A stretch of DNA of 64,000 nucleotides, from contig JAKCOZ010000008.1 in the NCBI GenBank assembly GCA_022605955.1, positions 8,558,001 through 8,622,000 on the forward strand, in the 5' to 3' direction. This DNA is from Rallus limicola (taxonomy: Eukaryota; Chordata; Aves; Gruiformes; Rallidae). A program made the position numbers and the translations under genes. The notes beneath the pieces were generated by a model that saw nothing but the letters and a program-made list of their open reading frames with translations, was not told the origin of the DNA and did no database searches. Of the stretch, positions 11,237-21,972 are shown piece after piece. How positions within the stretch are numbered: the first letter of the stretch is position 1; each line of letters begins with the position of its first letter.

Positions 11237-13317
11237 CCCTCGGCAGAGAAGAAAGAAGAGGCATCGTGTGGAACGGCGAGGCAAGAGTGGGCGAGAAGAG
11301 CAGCGTCGTCGGGCTGAAGAGCGGGCACGAGAAAGGCGCTCTGGGCAAAGGGACCTCCCTATCTGCAGGGAATGGTCACGTAAGAGCATGGCGGGCACCT
11401 TGGGGGTGCCACGGCTGGCTTTGCGCTGGGCGACCACCCTGTAAGCAGGGCTTGGTCTTTGCTTGTGTTGTAGTTGGCCTTTTGCCGTCTTGCTCCTTTG
11501 GCTGCTCGGAGAGAGTGGTGACCCTGTAAGGAGGGTGAGAGCCACCATCTCCGCACCCGAGGGGGATATGGAGCTCTCTGGACCCCGAGCTCCCCCTGTA
11601 AGCAGGGGAGGGCCTTTTCCCTGGCCGCCGTGGCCTTCTGGCCTCTGGTGATCTGGTCCAGCCTGACTCCCTGGAGTCACGGCGTGTTACGCTGTTTAGC
11701 CCTTGGCAACCCCTCAAGCCCCTTGGCGTGTTGAGGCCCCTCCAGCCTTCATGCAGCCCGGGGGAGCAGGTCTGAGGCTTCTCTCTCCAGCTCCGGGTCG
11801 GGATGGCTCCCCAGACAATGGCTGCACAGGGCTTGTTCCCCCTTCTGGGAATTTCTTTTTTTTCCCTGCCTGTGTGTGTGTGTGTCAGTGTCTGCGTCTG
11901 TGTGAGTGAGCGAGCAAATGTGCTTCGTGTTCAGGCCCCTGTTAATGCTGCAGCGTACTTAGCTTGAGCTTCCCAGGAGGGTAAGAAGGGCTCTGTGCAG
12001 TAACAGGGGAGTCCCATCTGAGCCCGTGAGTGGAGGGAGAGTCTGGGCCTGTTCCTCCTTTCTGAGGACAGAGCAAAGCCGCTTAGACATAGAGCGAGCG
12101 GTGCGACCCACCTATAGTCAGGGCCTGGGTCTGTGCCTGTGCGGCCGTCTGTCCTGCTGGTGTGGTGCTTTACGTGACAGCCCTGTCCTCGGGGCCTGTG
12201 TCACCAGCCATGGAGCCCTCTGTCCCCAGGAGCAGCCTACCCTCCCCGTAAGCAGGGCTGGGGGGCGGCAGTAGCCAGCACGCAGGAACGAGCCCTCCCT
12301 GGCCCTTTTGAGGGTGCAGGTTGAGGAGTTGCTTTGCCGCAGGGCGCATTCTGGCCTTTGCCACTGCTTTTGGTGGGGGGACCTCCCCTGTGTTGGGGTC
12401 GAGGTCTCTCCCTGGGCTCCTGAAGAGGTGTTGGTGTGCTGCAGCCAGGCCGGCCGGCCCGTAAGTGGGGCGCAGGTGGGGGCCTTGAGCTCCGCGGGGC
12501 TTGTTGGGAGTGCCTAGCCAAGGGGCCACCCTGTAATCAGGGCTGTAGTGTCCCCTGCTGTGCTGGGCGGGAGGTGCTTGGAGGGACCCCCTGTAACCAG
12601 GCGGGTATGTCTGGCCCCAGCCTTTCAGAGGCGTGGGGCCAGGATGAGTGGGGGCCAGGCGTATGGCCTCCCCGTCCTCGGGGCTGTGCCCACGGTCCCC
12701 CGGCCTTTGGCCGTGCAGCTCCGCTGCCTGGCTGTGTGGAGTCTCGTTCCTGTTGGTGCGGGGGGAAGGCAGAGCTCCATGTCTCCCTGGGTTTCGACCG
12801 GCCTGTAAGCGGGCTGCGGGTCTGTGAGCCTTTGTGCTCAGCTGGCAGCCTGTGTGGGGTGACCGTCCCTGTTAGCGAGGTGCGGGTCAGGGTGCCCCTG
12901 AAGCGGAGAGAAGGAGCCTCCGTGGGCCCTTGGGACCAGGGCAGCCCTGTAAGTCAGGGTGTGGCCAGTGCCCTGGAGTCCCGGGCGCTTTGCGGTTGAG
13001 GCAGCGGCTCGAGCCCCCTGTAAGCAGGGGATGCGGAGCCTCTTGTGCCGCCGCTTTCCATAGTGTGCCCAGCTCCACTTGCCCAGGGCGCCCGCCTCTG
13101 AGCCCAGCCCCATCCGGAACCCTGCTGAGCGTCGCTGCGGTGAGACAAGCTGAAGTGGCAGGGAGGGTTTTGGGGAGCGCAGGGGCTTGTTGGGAGGGTG
13201 CTTTGTGGGTGGGTGGGTGGTGCTTGTGCTGCTCCCTCTGGTTTTCGGGGTCCCCGTTTGCTTTATGTGGAGGAATTGGTGCTTCTAAAGTCTAACTGTG
13301 GCGTCCTTCCCTGGCAG
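11237..13317 (+). repeat. Array unit 5 (2081 bp)
   Basis: Exon-like segment 11237-11379. Full-length form. Private changes include GGCCAGGCGTATGG near 12655 and GTTAGCGAGGTGCGG near 12872, the latter weakening the tenth hairpin of this unit. Confidence 0.93.
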
Positions 13318-15398
13318 CCCTCGGCAGAGAAGAAAGAAGAGGCATCGTGTGGAACGGCGAGGCAAGAGTGGGCGAGAAGAGCAGCGTCGTCGGGCTGAAG
13401 AGCGGGCACGAGAAAGGCGCTCTGGGCAAAGGGACCTCCCTATCTGCAGGGAATGGTCACGTAAGAGCATGGCGGGCACCTTGGGGGTGCCACGGCTGGC
13501 TTTGCGCTGGGCGACCACCCTGTAAGCAGGGCTTGGTCTTTGCTTGTGTTGTAGTTGGCCTTTTGCCGTCTTGCTCCTTTGGCTGCTCGGAGAGAGTGGT
13601 GACCCTGTAAGGAGGGTGAGAGCCACCATCTCCGCACCCGAGGGGGATATGGAGCTCTCTGGACCCCGAGCTCCCCCTGTAAGCAGGGGAGGGCCTTTTC
13701 CCTGGCCGCCGTGGCCTTCTGGCCTCTGGTGATCTGGTCCAGCCTGACTCCCTGGAGTCACGGCGTGTTACGCTGTTTAGCCCTTGGCAACCCCTCAAGC
13801 CCCTTGGCGTGTTGAGGCCCCTCCAGCCTTCATGCAGCCCGGGGGAGCAGGTCTGAGGCTTCTCTCTCCAGCTCCGGGTCGGGATGGCTCCCCAGACAAT
13901 GGCTGCACAGGGCTTGTTCCCCCTTCTGGGAATTTCTTTTTTTTCCCTGCCTGTGTGTGTGTGTGTCAGTGTCTGCGTCTGTGTGAGTGAGCGAGCAAAT
14001 GTGCTTCGTGTTCAGGCCCCTGTTAATGCTGCAGCGTACTTAGCTTGAGCTTCCCAGGAGGGTAAGAAGGGCTCTGTGCAGTAACAGGGGAGTCCCATCT
14101 GAGCCCGTGAGTGGAGGGAGAGTCTGGGCCTGTTCCTCCTTTCTGAGGACAGAGCAAAGCCGCTTAGACATAGAGCGAGCAGTGCGACCCACCTATAGTC
14201 AGGGCCTGGGTCTGTGCCTGTGCGGCCGTCTGTCCTGCTGGTGTGGTGCTTTACGTGACAGCCCTGTCCTCGGGGCCTGTGTCACCAGCCATGGAGCCCT
14301 CTGTCCCCAGGAGCAGCCTACCCTCCCCGTAAGCAGGGCTGGGGGGCGGCAGTAGCCAGCACGCAGGAACGAGCCCTCCCTGGCCCTTTTGAGGGTGCAG
14401 GTTGAGGAGTTGCTTTGCCGCAGGGCGCATTCTGGCCTTTGCCACTGCTTTTGGTGGGGGGACCTCCCCTGTGTTGGGGTCGAGGTCTCTCCCTGGGCTC
14501 CTGAAGAGGTGTTGGTGTGCTGCAGCCAGGCCGGCCGGCCCGTAAGTGGGGCGCAGGTGGGGGCCTTGAGCTCCGCGGGGCTTGTTGGGAGTGCCTAGCC
14601 AAGGGGCCACCCTGTAATCAGGGCTGTAGTGTCCCCTGCTGTGCTGGGCGGGAGGTGCTTGGAGGGACCCCCTGTAACCAGGCGGGTATGTCTGGCCCCA
14701 GCCTTTCAGAGGCGTGGGGCCAGGATGAGTGGGGGCCGGGCGTGTGGCCTCCCCGTCCTCGGGGCTGTGCCCACGGTCCCCCGGCCTTTGGCCGTGCAGC
14801 TCCGCTGCCTGGCTGTGTGGAGTCTCGTTCCTGTTGGTGCGGGGGGAAGGCAGAGCTCCATGTCTCCCTGGGTTTCGACCGGCCTGTAAGCGGGCTGCGG
14901 GTCTGTGAGCCTTTGTGCTCAGCTGGCAGCCTGTGTGGGGTGACCGTCCCTGTTAGCGGGGTGCGGGTCAGGGTGCCCCTGAAGCGGAGAGAAGGAGCCT
15001 CCGTGGGCCCTTGGGACCAGGGCAGCCCTGTAAGTCAGGGTGTGGCCAGTGCCCTGGAGTCCCGGGCGCTTTGCGGTTGAGGCAGCGGCTCGAGCCCCCT
15101 GTAAGCAGGGGATGCGGAGCCTCTTGTGCCGCCGCTTTCCATAGTGTGCCCAGCTCCACTTGCCCAGGGCGCCCGCCTCTGAGCCCAGCCCCATCCGGAA
15201 CCCTGCTGAGCGTCGCTGCGGTGAGACAAGCTGAAGTGGCAGGGAGGGTTTTGGGGAGCGCAGGGGCTCGTTGGGAGGGTGCTCTGTGGGTGGGTGGGTG
15301 GTGCTTGTGCTGCTCCCTCTGGTTTTCGGGGTCCCCGTTTGCTTTATGTGGAGGAATTGGTGCTTCTAAAGTCTAACTGTGGCGTCCTTCCCTGGCAG
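13318..15398 (+). repeat. Array unit 6 (2081 bp)
   Basis: Exon-like segment 13318-13460. Full-length form. It shares GAGCGAGCAGTGCG and GTGCTCTGTGGG with unit 1 rather than with its direct neighbours. This patchwork of variants suggests conversion or multi-unit duplication. Confidence 0.93.
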
Positions 15399-16981
15399 CC
15401 CTCGGCAGAGAAGAAAGAAGAGGCATCGTGTGGAACGGCGAGGCAAGAGTGGGCGAGAAGAGCAGCGTCGTCGGGCTGAAGAGCGGGCACGAGAAAGGCG
15501 CTCTGGGCAAAGGGACCTCCCTATCTGCAGGGAATGGTCACGTAAGAGCATGGCGGGCACCTTGGGGGTGCCACGGCTGGCTTTGCGCTGGGCGACCACC
15601 CTGTAAGCAGGGCTTGGTCTTTGCTTGTGTTGTAGTTGGCCTTTTGCCGTCTTGCTCCTTTGGCTGCTCGGAGAGAGTGGTGACCCTGTAAGGAGGGTGA
15701 GAGCCACCATCTCCGCACCCGAGGGGGATATGGAGCTCTCTGGACCCCGAGCTCCCCCTGTAAGCAGGGGAGGGCCTTTTCCCAGACACTGTGTCCTTGT
15801 GCTGCGATGGCTTCCTGCCTAATGACAGCGTGCTTTACGTGACAGCCCCGTCCTCAGGGCCTGTGTCACCAGCCATGGAGCCCTCTGTCCCCAGGAGCAG
15901 CCTACCCTCCCTGTAAGCAGGGCTGGGGGGCGGCAGTAGCCAGCACGCAGGAACGAGTCCTCCCTGGCCCTTTTGAGGGTGCAGGTTGAGGAGTTGCTTT
16001 GCCACAGGGCGCATTCTGGCCTTTGCCACTGCTTTTGGTGGGGGGACCTCCCCTGTGTGAGGTCGAGGTCTCTCCCTGGGCTCCTGAAGAGGTGTTGGTG
16101 TGCTGCAGCCAGGCCGGCCGGCCCGTAAGTGGGGCGCAGGTGGGGGCCTTGAGCTCCGCGGGGCTTGTTGGGAGTGCCTAGCCAAGGGGCCACCCTGTAA
16201 TCAGGGCTGTAGTGTCCCCTGCTGTGCTGGGCGGGAGGTGCTTGGAGGGACCCCCTGTAACCAGGCGGGTATGTCTGGCCCCAGCCTTTCAGAGGCGTGG
16301 GGCCAGGATGAGTGGGGGCCGGGCGTGTGGCCTCCCCGTCCTCGGGGCTGTGCCCGCGGTCCCCCGGCCTTTGGCCGTGCAGCTCCGCTGCCTGGCTGTG
16401 TGGAGTCTCGTTCCTGTTGGTGCGGGGGGAAGGCAGAGCTCCATGTCTCCCTGGGTTTCGACCGGCCTGTAAGCGGGCTGCGGGTCTGTGAGCCTTTGTG
16501 CTCAGCTGGCAGCCTGTGTGGGGTGACCGTCCCTGTTAGCGGGGTGCGGGTCAGGGTGCCCCTGAAGCGGAGAGAAGGAGCCTCCGTGGGCCCTTGGGAC
16601 CAGGGCAGCCCTGTAAGTCAGGGTGTGGCCAGTGCCCTGGAGTCCCGGGCGCTTTGCGGTTGAGGCAGCGGCTCGAGCCCCCTGTAAGCAGGGGATGCGG
16701 AGCCTCTTGTGCCGCCGCTTTCCATAGTGTGCCCAGCTCCACTTGCCCAGGGCGCCCGCCTCTGAGCCCAGCCCCATCCGGAACCCTGCTGAGCGTCGCT
16801 GCGGTGAGACAAGCTGAAGTGGCAGGGAGGGTTTTGGGGAGCGCAGGGGCTCGTTGGGAGGGTGCTCTGTGGGTGGGTGGGTGGTGCTTGTGCTGCTCCC
16901 TCTGGTTTTCGGGGTCCCCGTTTGCTTTATGTGGAGGAATTGGTGCTTCTAAAGTCTAACTGTGGCGTCCTTCCCTGGCAG
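15399..16981 (+). repeat. Array unit 7 (1583 bp, short form)
   Basis: Exon-like segment 15399-15541. It has the same replacement as unit 3 in place of the hairpin-poor segment. It differs from unit 3 by a two-base loss near 16058. The short forms are exactly four units apart (7828 bp). Confidence 0.93.
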
Positions 16982-19048
16982 CCCTCGGCAGAGAAGAAAG
17001 AAGAGGCATCGTGTGGAACGGCGAGGCAAGAGTGGGCGAGAAGAGCAGCGTCGTCGGGCTGAAGAGCGGGCACGAGAAAGGCGCTCTGGGCAAAGGGACC
17101 TCCCTATCTGCAGGGAATGGTCACGTAAGAGCATGGCGGGCACCTTGGGGGTGCCACGGCTGGCTTTGCGCTGGGCGACCACCCTGTAAGCAGGGCTTGG
17201 TCTTTGCTTGTGTTGTAGTTGGCCTTTTGCCGTCTTGCTCCTTTGGCTGCTCGGAGAGAGTGGTGACCCTGTAAGGAGGGTGAGAGCCACCATCTCCGCA
17301 CCCGAGGGGGATATGGAGCTCTCTGGACCCCGAGCTCCCCCTGTAAGCAGGGGAGGGCCTTTTCCCTGGCCGCCGTGGCCTTCTGGCCTCTGGTGATCTG
17401 GTCCAGCCTGACTCCCTGGAGTCACGGCGTGTTACGCTGTTTAGCCCTTGGCAACCCCTCAAGCCCCTTGGCGTGTTGAGGCCCCTCCAGCCTTCATGCA
17501 GCCCGGGGGAGCAGGTCTGAGGCTTCTCTCTCCAGCTCCGGGTCGGGATGGCTCCCCAGACAATGGCTGCACAGGGCTTGTTCCCCCTTCTGGGAATTTC
17601 TTTTTTTTCCCTGCCTGTGTGTGTGTGTGTCAGTGTCTGCGTCTGTGTGAGTGAGCGAGCAAATGTGCTTCGTGTTCAGGCCCCTGTTAATGCTGCAGCG
17701 TACTTAGCTTGAGCTTCCCAGGAGGGTAAGAAGGGCTCTGTGCAGTAACAGGGGAGTCCCATCTGAGCCCGTGAGTGGAGGGAGAGTCTGGGCCTGTTCC
17801 TCCTTTCTGAGGACAGAGCAAAGCCGCTTAGACATAGAGCGAGCGGTGCGACCCACCTATAGTCAGGGCCTGGGTCTGTGCCTGTGCGGCCGTCTGTCCT
17901 GCTGGTGTGGTGCTTTACGTGACAGCCCTGTCCTCGGGGCCTGTGTCACCAGCCATGGAGCCCTCTGTCCCCAGGAGCAGCCTACCCTCCCCGTAAGCAG
18001 GGCTGGGGGGCGGCAGTAGCCAGCACGCAGGAACGAGCCCTCCCTGGCCCTTTTGAGGGTGCAGGTTGAGGAGTTGCTTTGCCGCAGGGCGCATTCTGGC
18101 CTTTGCCACTGCTTTTGGTGGGGGGACCTCCCCTGTGTTGGGGTCGAGGTCTCTCCCTGGGCTCCTGAAGAGGTGTTGGTGTGCTGCAGCCAGGCCGGCC
18201 GGCCCGTAAGTGGGGCGCAGGTGGGGGCCTTGAGCTCCGCGGGGCTTGTTGGGAGTGCCTAGCCAAGGGGCCACCCTGTAATCAGGGCTGTAGTGTCCCC
18301 TGCTGTGCTGGGCGGGAGGTGCTTGGAGGGACCCCCTGTAACCAGGCGGGTATGTCTGGCCCCAGCCTTTCAGAGGCGTGGGGCCAGGATGAGTGGGGGC
18401 CGGGCGTGTGGCCTCCCCGTCCTCGGGGCTGTGCCCACGGTCCCCCGGCCTTTGGCCGTGCAGCTCCGCTGCCTGGCTGTGTGGAGTCTCGTTCCTGTTG
18501 GTGCGGGGGGAAGGCAGAGCTCCATGTCTCCCTGGGTTTCGACCGGCCTGTAAGCGGGCTGCGGGTCTGTGAGCCTTTGTGCTCAGCTGGCAGCCTGTGT
18601 GGGGTGACCGTCCCTGTTAGCGGGGTGCGGGTCAGGGTGCCCCTGAAGCGGAGAGAAGGAGCCTCCGTGGGCCCTTGGGACCAGGGCAGCCCTGTAAGTC
18701 AGGGTGTGGCCAGTGCCCTGGAGTCCCGGGCGCTTTGCGGTTGAGGCAGCGGCTCGAGCCCCCTGTAAGCAGGGATGCGGAGCCTCTTGTGCCGCTGTTT
18801 TTCATTGCATGCCCAGCTCCACTTGCCCAGGGCGCCCGCCTCTGAGCCCAGCCCCATCCGGAACCCTGCTGAGCGTCGCTGCGGTGAGACAAGCTGAAGT
18901 GGCAGGGAGGGTTTTGGGGAGCGCAGGGGCTCTTTGGGAGGGTGCTTTGTGGGTGGGTGGGTGGTGCTTGTGCTGCTCCCTCTGGGTTTTCGGGGTCCCC
19001 GTTTGCTTTATCTGGAGCAATTGGTGCTTCTAAAATCTTAACTGTGGC
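16982..19048 (+). repeat. Array unit 8 (~2067 bp, exit unit)
   Basis: Exon-like segment 16982-17124. The last ~270 bp diverge (for example TTTTTCATTGCATGCCC near 18798), and the next expected exon is absent: the equivalent of the acceptor region near 19030-19050 continues as CATCCCTCCTCGGG. A degenerate hairpin core, CTATAAGCAGG, is still seen at 19109-19119. After this the sequence becomes unique and AT-richer. Confidence 0.88.
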
Positions 19049-19438
19049 ATCCCTCCTCGGGTTCTCTCCGAAGTGGGGGTATGGAGCTCCCTGTATCCTG
19101 ATCCTCCGCTATAAGCAGGTCCTTCCCTGTGCATGGAGTATTCTCTTTTCAGGGATGCTCTGTACTTTTTTTCCCTTGGTTTCTCCCTACTGTTTCACTG
19201 TTGGAAGTTTCAGGTTTTTCTACAGTGAAAGGTTTTTCAGCAGAACTGTTAATATAAGTGTTTCTCTCTTGTTCTCTTTGCAGCTTGTTTCTGGGTTCAA
19301 TCTGTTTGTGTGTGCTCTTGTATCGTAGTGTGGTGGAGGGCTTTTCCTCTAGCAGAACTAATATTTTAAGCTTTTTCTTCCTTACTAGCTTTTGTGTTAG
19401 CGTCTTATGTGTATTAATTTGTTGCCTCTTTTCTGCAG

Positions 19439-19575
19439 CATCTTCAGAAGGGCAGAATCCTGTGGATCCCAAGCTTTGGGGAAATAATTTCCCTTTTTAA
19501 GAATATCACCTGTGAGTTGTTTATCATTACTTAAGGTTCTTGTTTGCAATAAAATGCCTTTTCAAAATGTCCTGT
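19439..19575 (+). ncRNA. Putative terminal exon of the array transcript
   Basis: The acceptor tract TTGCCTCTTTTCTGCAG ends at 19438. The segment that follows has stops in all forward frames within about 60 bases. It contains AATAAA at 19548-19553 and a GT-rich element (TGTCCTGTGTACTTG) from about 19570, the usual arrangement of a polyadenylation site. A second acceptor-like site, TTCTCTTTGCAG, ends at 19283 and could open an extra exon. Linking this to the upstream array rests on position and strand only. Confidence 0.45.
19548..19553 (+). terminator. Polyadenylation signal AATAAA
   Basis: AATAAA is followed 15-30 bases later by a GT-rich stretch. It is the first well-formed plus-strand poly(A) signal after the tandem array. 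Confidence 0.5.
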
Positions 19576-19599
19576 GTACTTGTTTCATTTTCCACAGTG

Positions 19600-21880
19600 A
19601 ATTTTTCTTTCCCTTCTTCTCTGAAGCTCATTCTACGTTGCTGGTTTTCTGTTGGAGCAGCTGGTTTACATTTGTAGCCGCTGTTTCTGTTGTTTCTGTC
19701 AGAAGATTGTGTAGTTTTCTCAGTGTGTCCCATCCCCACGCTGGTCGCTGTGAGGAGGGTTCCTGCTATGTGACACTGGGAACTTTCAGCAGCCAGCGAT
19801 GGGCACAGCCCCAGGGCAGCTGGCATGTGGCCCAAGGCTGGCAATGGCACACACACACAGAGCCCCAGCAAACCAAAAACCTCACTAATGAAGTTTTGTC
19901 TCTGGGTTTTTTGGTATAACGCCCTTTCCCTACCAGCAAAGCCAGGTTAGCTACCTGTTACAGTACCGTTACACACCCCTTACGCCGGGCTGTGCATAGT
20001 TATACTGGCCAACCAGCAGGCTGCTGAGCAGCCCCACTGGTGTCTGAGGCTGTGGGTTGGGCTGACAGGCACAGGCTCAGTGGCTGTTCTTGTGGAGACA
20101 ATGTCTGTCTCAATGGTGTGTCTCAGTCTCACCCCTGTTCCACCAGTCTTCTATGCTTGGGGTGTTCTGCCACCTACAGCTGCTACATGTCAGAAGGTGG
20201 AGGAGGGCATGGCCTGTCCCTGCTGCCCCATGCGTGTGTAGGGACCAGGGGTCTCACCTTTGTCATCCTTCTCTTCCTCACTGGACATTTCAGCACTCGT
20301 GCTTGAGGCAAGGTCCTTTGGTCTCAGGTTGGTGGCTGACAGTTTCCCAAGCGCCAGGTTCTGCTCTCAGCACCACCCCACAAGCCGACATCTGCACATA
20401 AAAATGACAAGTTCCTGGTTTCATGTGAAAACCGCCAAATTTTCCGCTGTCGCAGCAGCCTCCTGCCCCTACATACGGAGTATTTTTCCTCCCCAGTACA
20501 CTGGTGTGTTAGATGAAGGAGTAAGCGCCCAGGAACAATGACAGCTGCTGAGAGGGACACAAACCAAACCAAACTGGCCAGAGAGGCCTGGAAGCACCCA
20601 AAATGGGCAGTAAGGGGAAGGTGGCAGCGGGGCTTTGGGGGGGAGCCTCCCCCAATTACACAACTCTACAAATCACACACACATTCCAGGAGCATGCCTG
20701 CTAATTTCAATGCGTGTCCCCAGTAGCAGCTGATGTGGTAATTACTGCCCAATTAGTGTAAACCTAGGTGGGGTTTTGTGATCCTGTAACAGGATCCCTA
20801 TGTTGTAAGTTCTGTGTAGAAGAACTCCCCTGGCACCCATCTCTGTGCAGGCAGGGAGTCAATCTAATCGCTCTACTCTGGGTGTACGCGGGCGTCCTGC
20901 ACGCTGGGTAGCGACCCCGCTTTTGGGACAATGGTATGAATTAGGTTTATGTTTAATTAGGCTTATGCTAATTCTCCTCCTGAGCTTTCCCAAACCCTGC
21001 TTGCTATTGAGAGTTCCTCTCCAGAGACTGGAGCTCTCTCAGGGCAGGGAATGTTCTCAGAAGGAGGCTTCTGGAGGGCGACTGCGGCCCATTCCACGCT
21101 GCTCACCGCAGGTGGGAGTCCCAGCCAGCGGACTTGCTGTTAAGTAACATTTACTTCTTCTGCTTCATATTTTGTGGAGAAATACAGAACTGAGCAAATA
21201 TTGTGGGAACTATTTAGGTGTAGTACTCCACACGGTCAGGAAGCGCCCCTTCCTTTAACTGGCCTTTTTACTGCCGATACTTGTATTATTTTTCTGTAGT
21301 TTCTACCCGAGACAGGCACTAGCAATGCCTGCAGCGCTCCATTAAAGTCTCTCACCGCCTCTAACACTTGGCTGCCAATTGTTATCCATTGTTTATAGAG
21401 CTGCTGCCAATTTTCAAGGAAACTTAAGGAAACTACAGGCTCCCGGCTCTACGTGGCTGTGGGAAACGTAAGAGGAAACTTATCCTAGAGCTCCCTCTAC
21501 TTTCCATGCCTCTCTCCTCTGTCTGCTCTCCCCACCCTTCCAGAGCACTCTCCCTCCACTAGTGCGTGGTAGGGATGTGGGTGCCCGTGCAGGGCTTCAG
21601 GGCACGGCACATATCCCGTTAGGAAGGGTGACTTAGGTCAAAGTCAGGGGAACCCACACGCCATTGCAAGTCGTTAGGAGGGAATTAGCTTAAAAAGGAG
21701 AGGGTGTTGGAAGCGTTTGTGTAAGAAATTAGGATACAAGAGTTCTGCAGTCTTTAGGACTTTTTTTTTAATATAAAAAAAAAATAAAACTATTGTGCAT
21801 ATGTGATGCTCTGAGTAGAATTCATTGTTTCCTCACTGATCCCCTATCAAAACTGGGGCTTGCTCCTGCAAGCAGCAGTG
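19600..21880. other. Intergenic stretch, no gene recognised
   Basis: No exon, repeat family or RNA gene was recognised here. The longest plus-strand open frames (about 100-135 codons) have no family resemblance. A short (CA)n tract lies near 19849, and poly-T followed by poly-A runs lie near 21760-21790. Confidence 0.5.
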
Positions 21881-21889
21881 GTGCTGCTT

Positions 21890-21972
21890 GGCTGATTTAT
21901 TTATAGAGTCTTATCAGTCAAAGCGTGGCTATAAAAATAGGAGCTGGAGCCGCAGTGACTACCGGAGAAGGT
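21890..21972 (+). promoter_or_regulatory. Candidate TATA promoter plus first-exon donor
   Basis: GGCTATAAAAATAGGAGC (near 21928) contains a TATA element overlapping an AT-rich core that resembles MEF2 sites. About 25-40 bases on comes GCCGCAGTGACTACCGGAGAAG followed by GTATGT, a good splice donor at about 21970. The layout suits a promoter and short first exon, but no partner exon was recognised downstream. A chance match in AT-rich DNA is possible. Confidence 0.25.

Larger units (their letters stand above)
1..19580 (+). ncRNA. Putative multi-exon long non-coding RNA gene with tandemly repeated exons
   Basis: Seen: a TATA box at 36-42; an acceptor with a strong pyrimidine tract ending at 3414; a 136 nt exon-like segment 3415-3550 followed by a GTAAGAG donor; seven near-identical 143 nt copies of that segment (from 5491, 7571, 9156, 11237, 13318, 15399, 16982), each with an acceptor ending in CCTGGCAG and the same donor; and a last exon-like segment from 19439 with AATAAA at 19548-19553 and a GT-rich tail. 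The repeated exon is 143 nt, not a multiple of three, so joining copies would shift frame each time; this argues for a non-coding transcript. No snoRNA, tRNA or known protein was recognised in it. Inferred: one plus-strand gene from about 65 to 19575 with introns of 1.4-1.9 kb. The promoter-proximal exons within 230-3400 could not be fixed. It could instead be several short transcription units or an untranscribed repeat. Confidence 0.45.

Noticed and set aside
3608..18774. CRISPR-like array of short palindromic repeats
   Set aside because: The spacing is irregular, the repeats are only ~14 nt and imperfect, the intervening sequences are themselves repeated every 2 kb, and the DNA is vertebrate.
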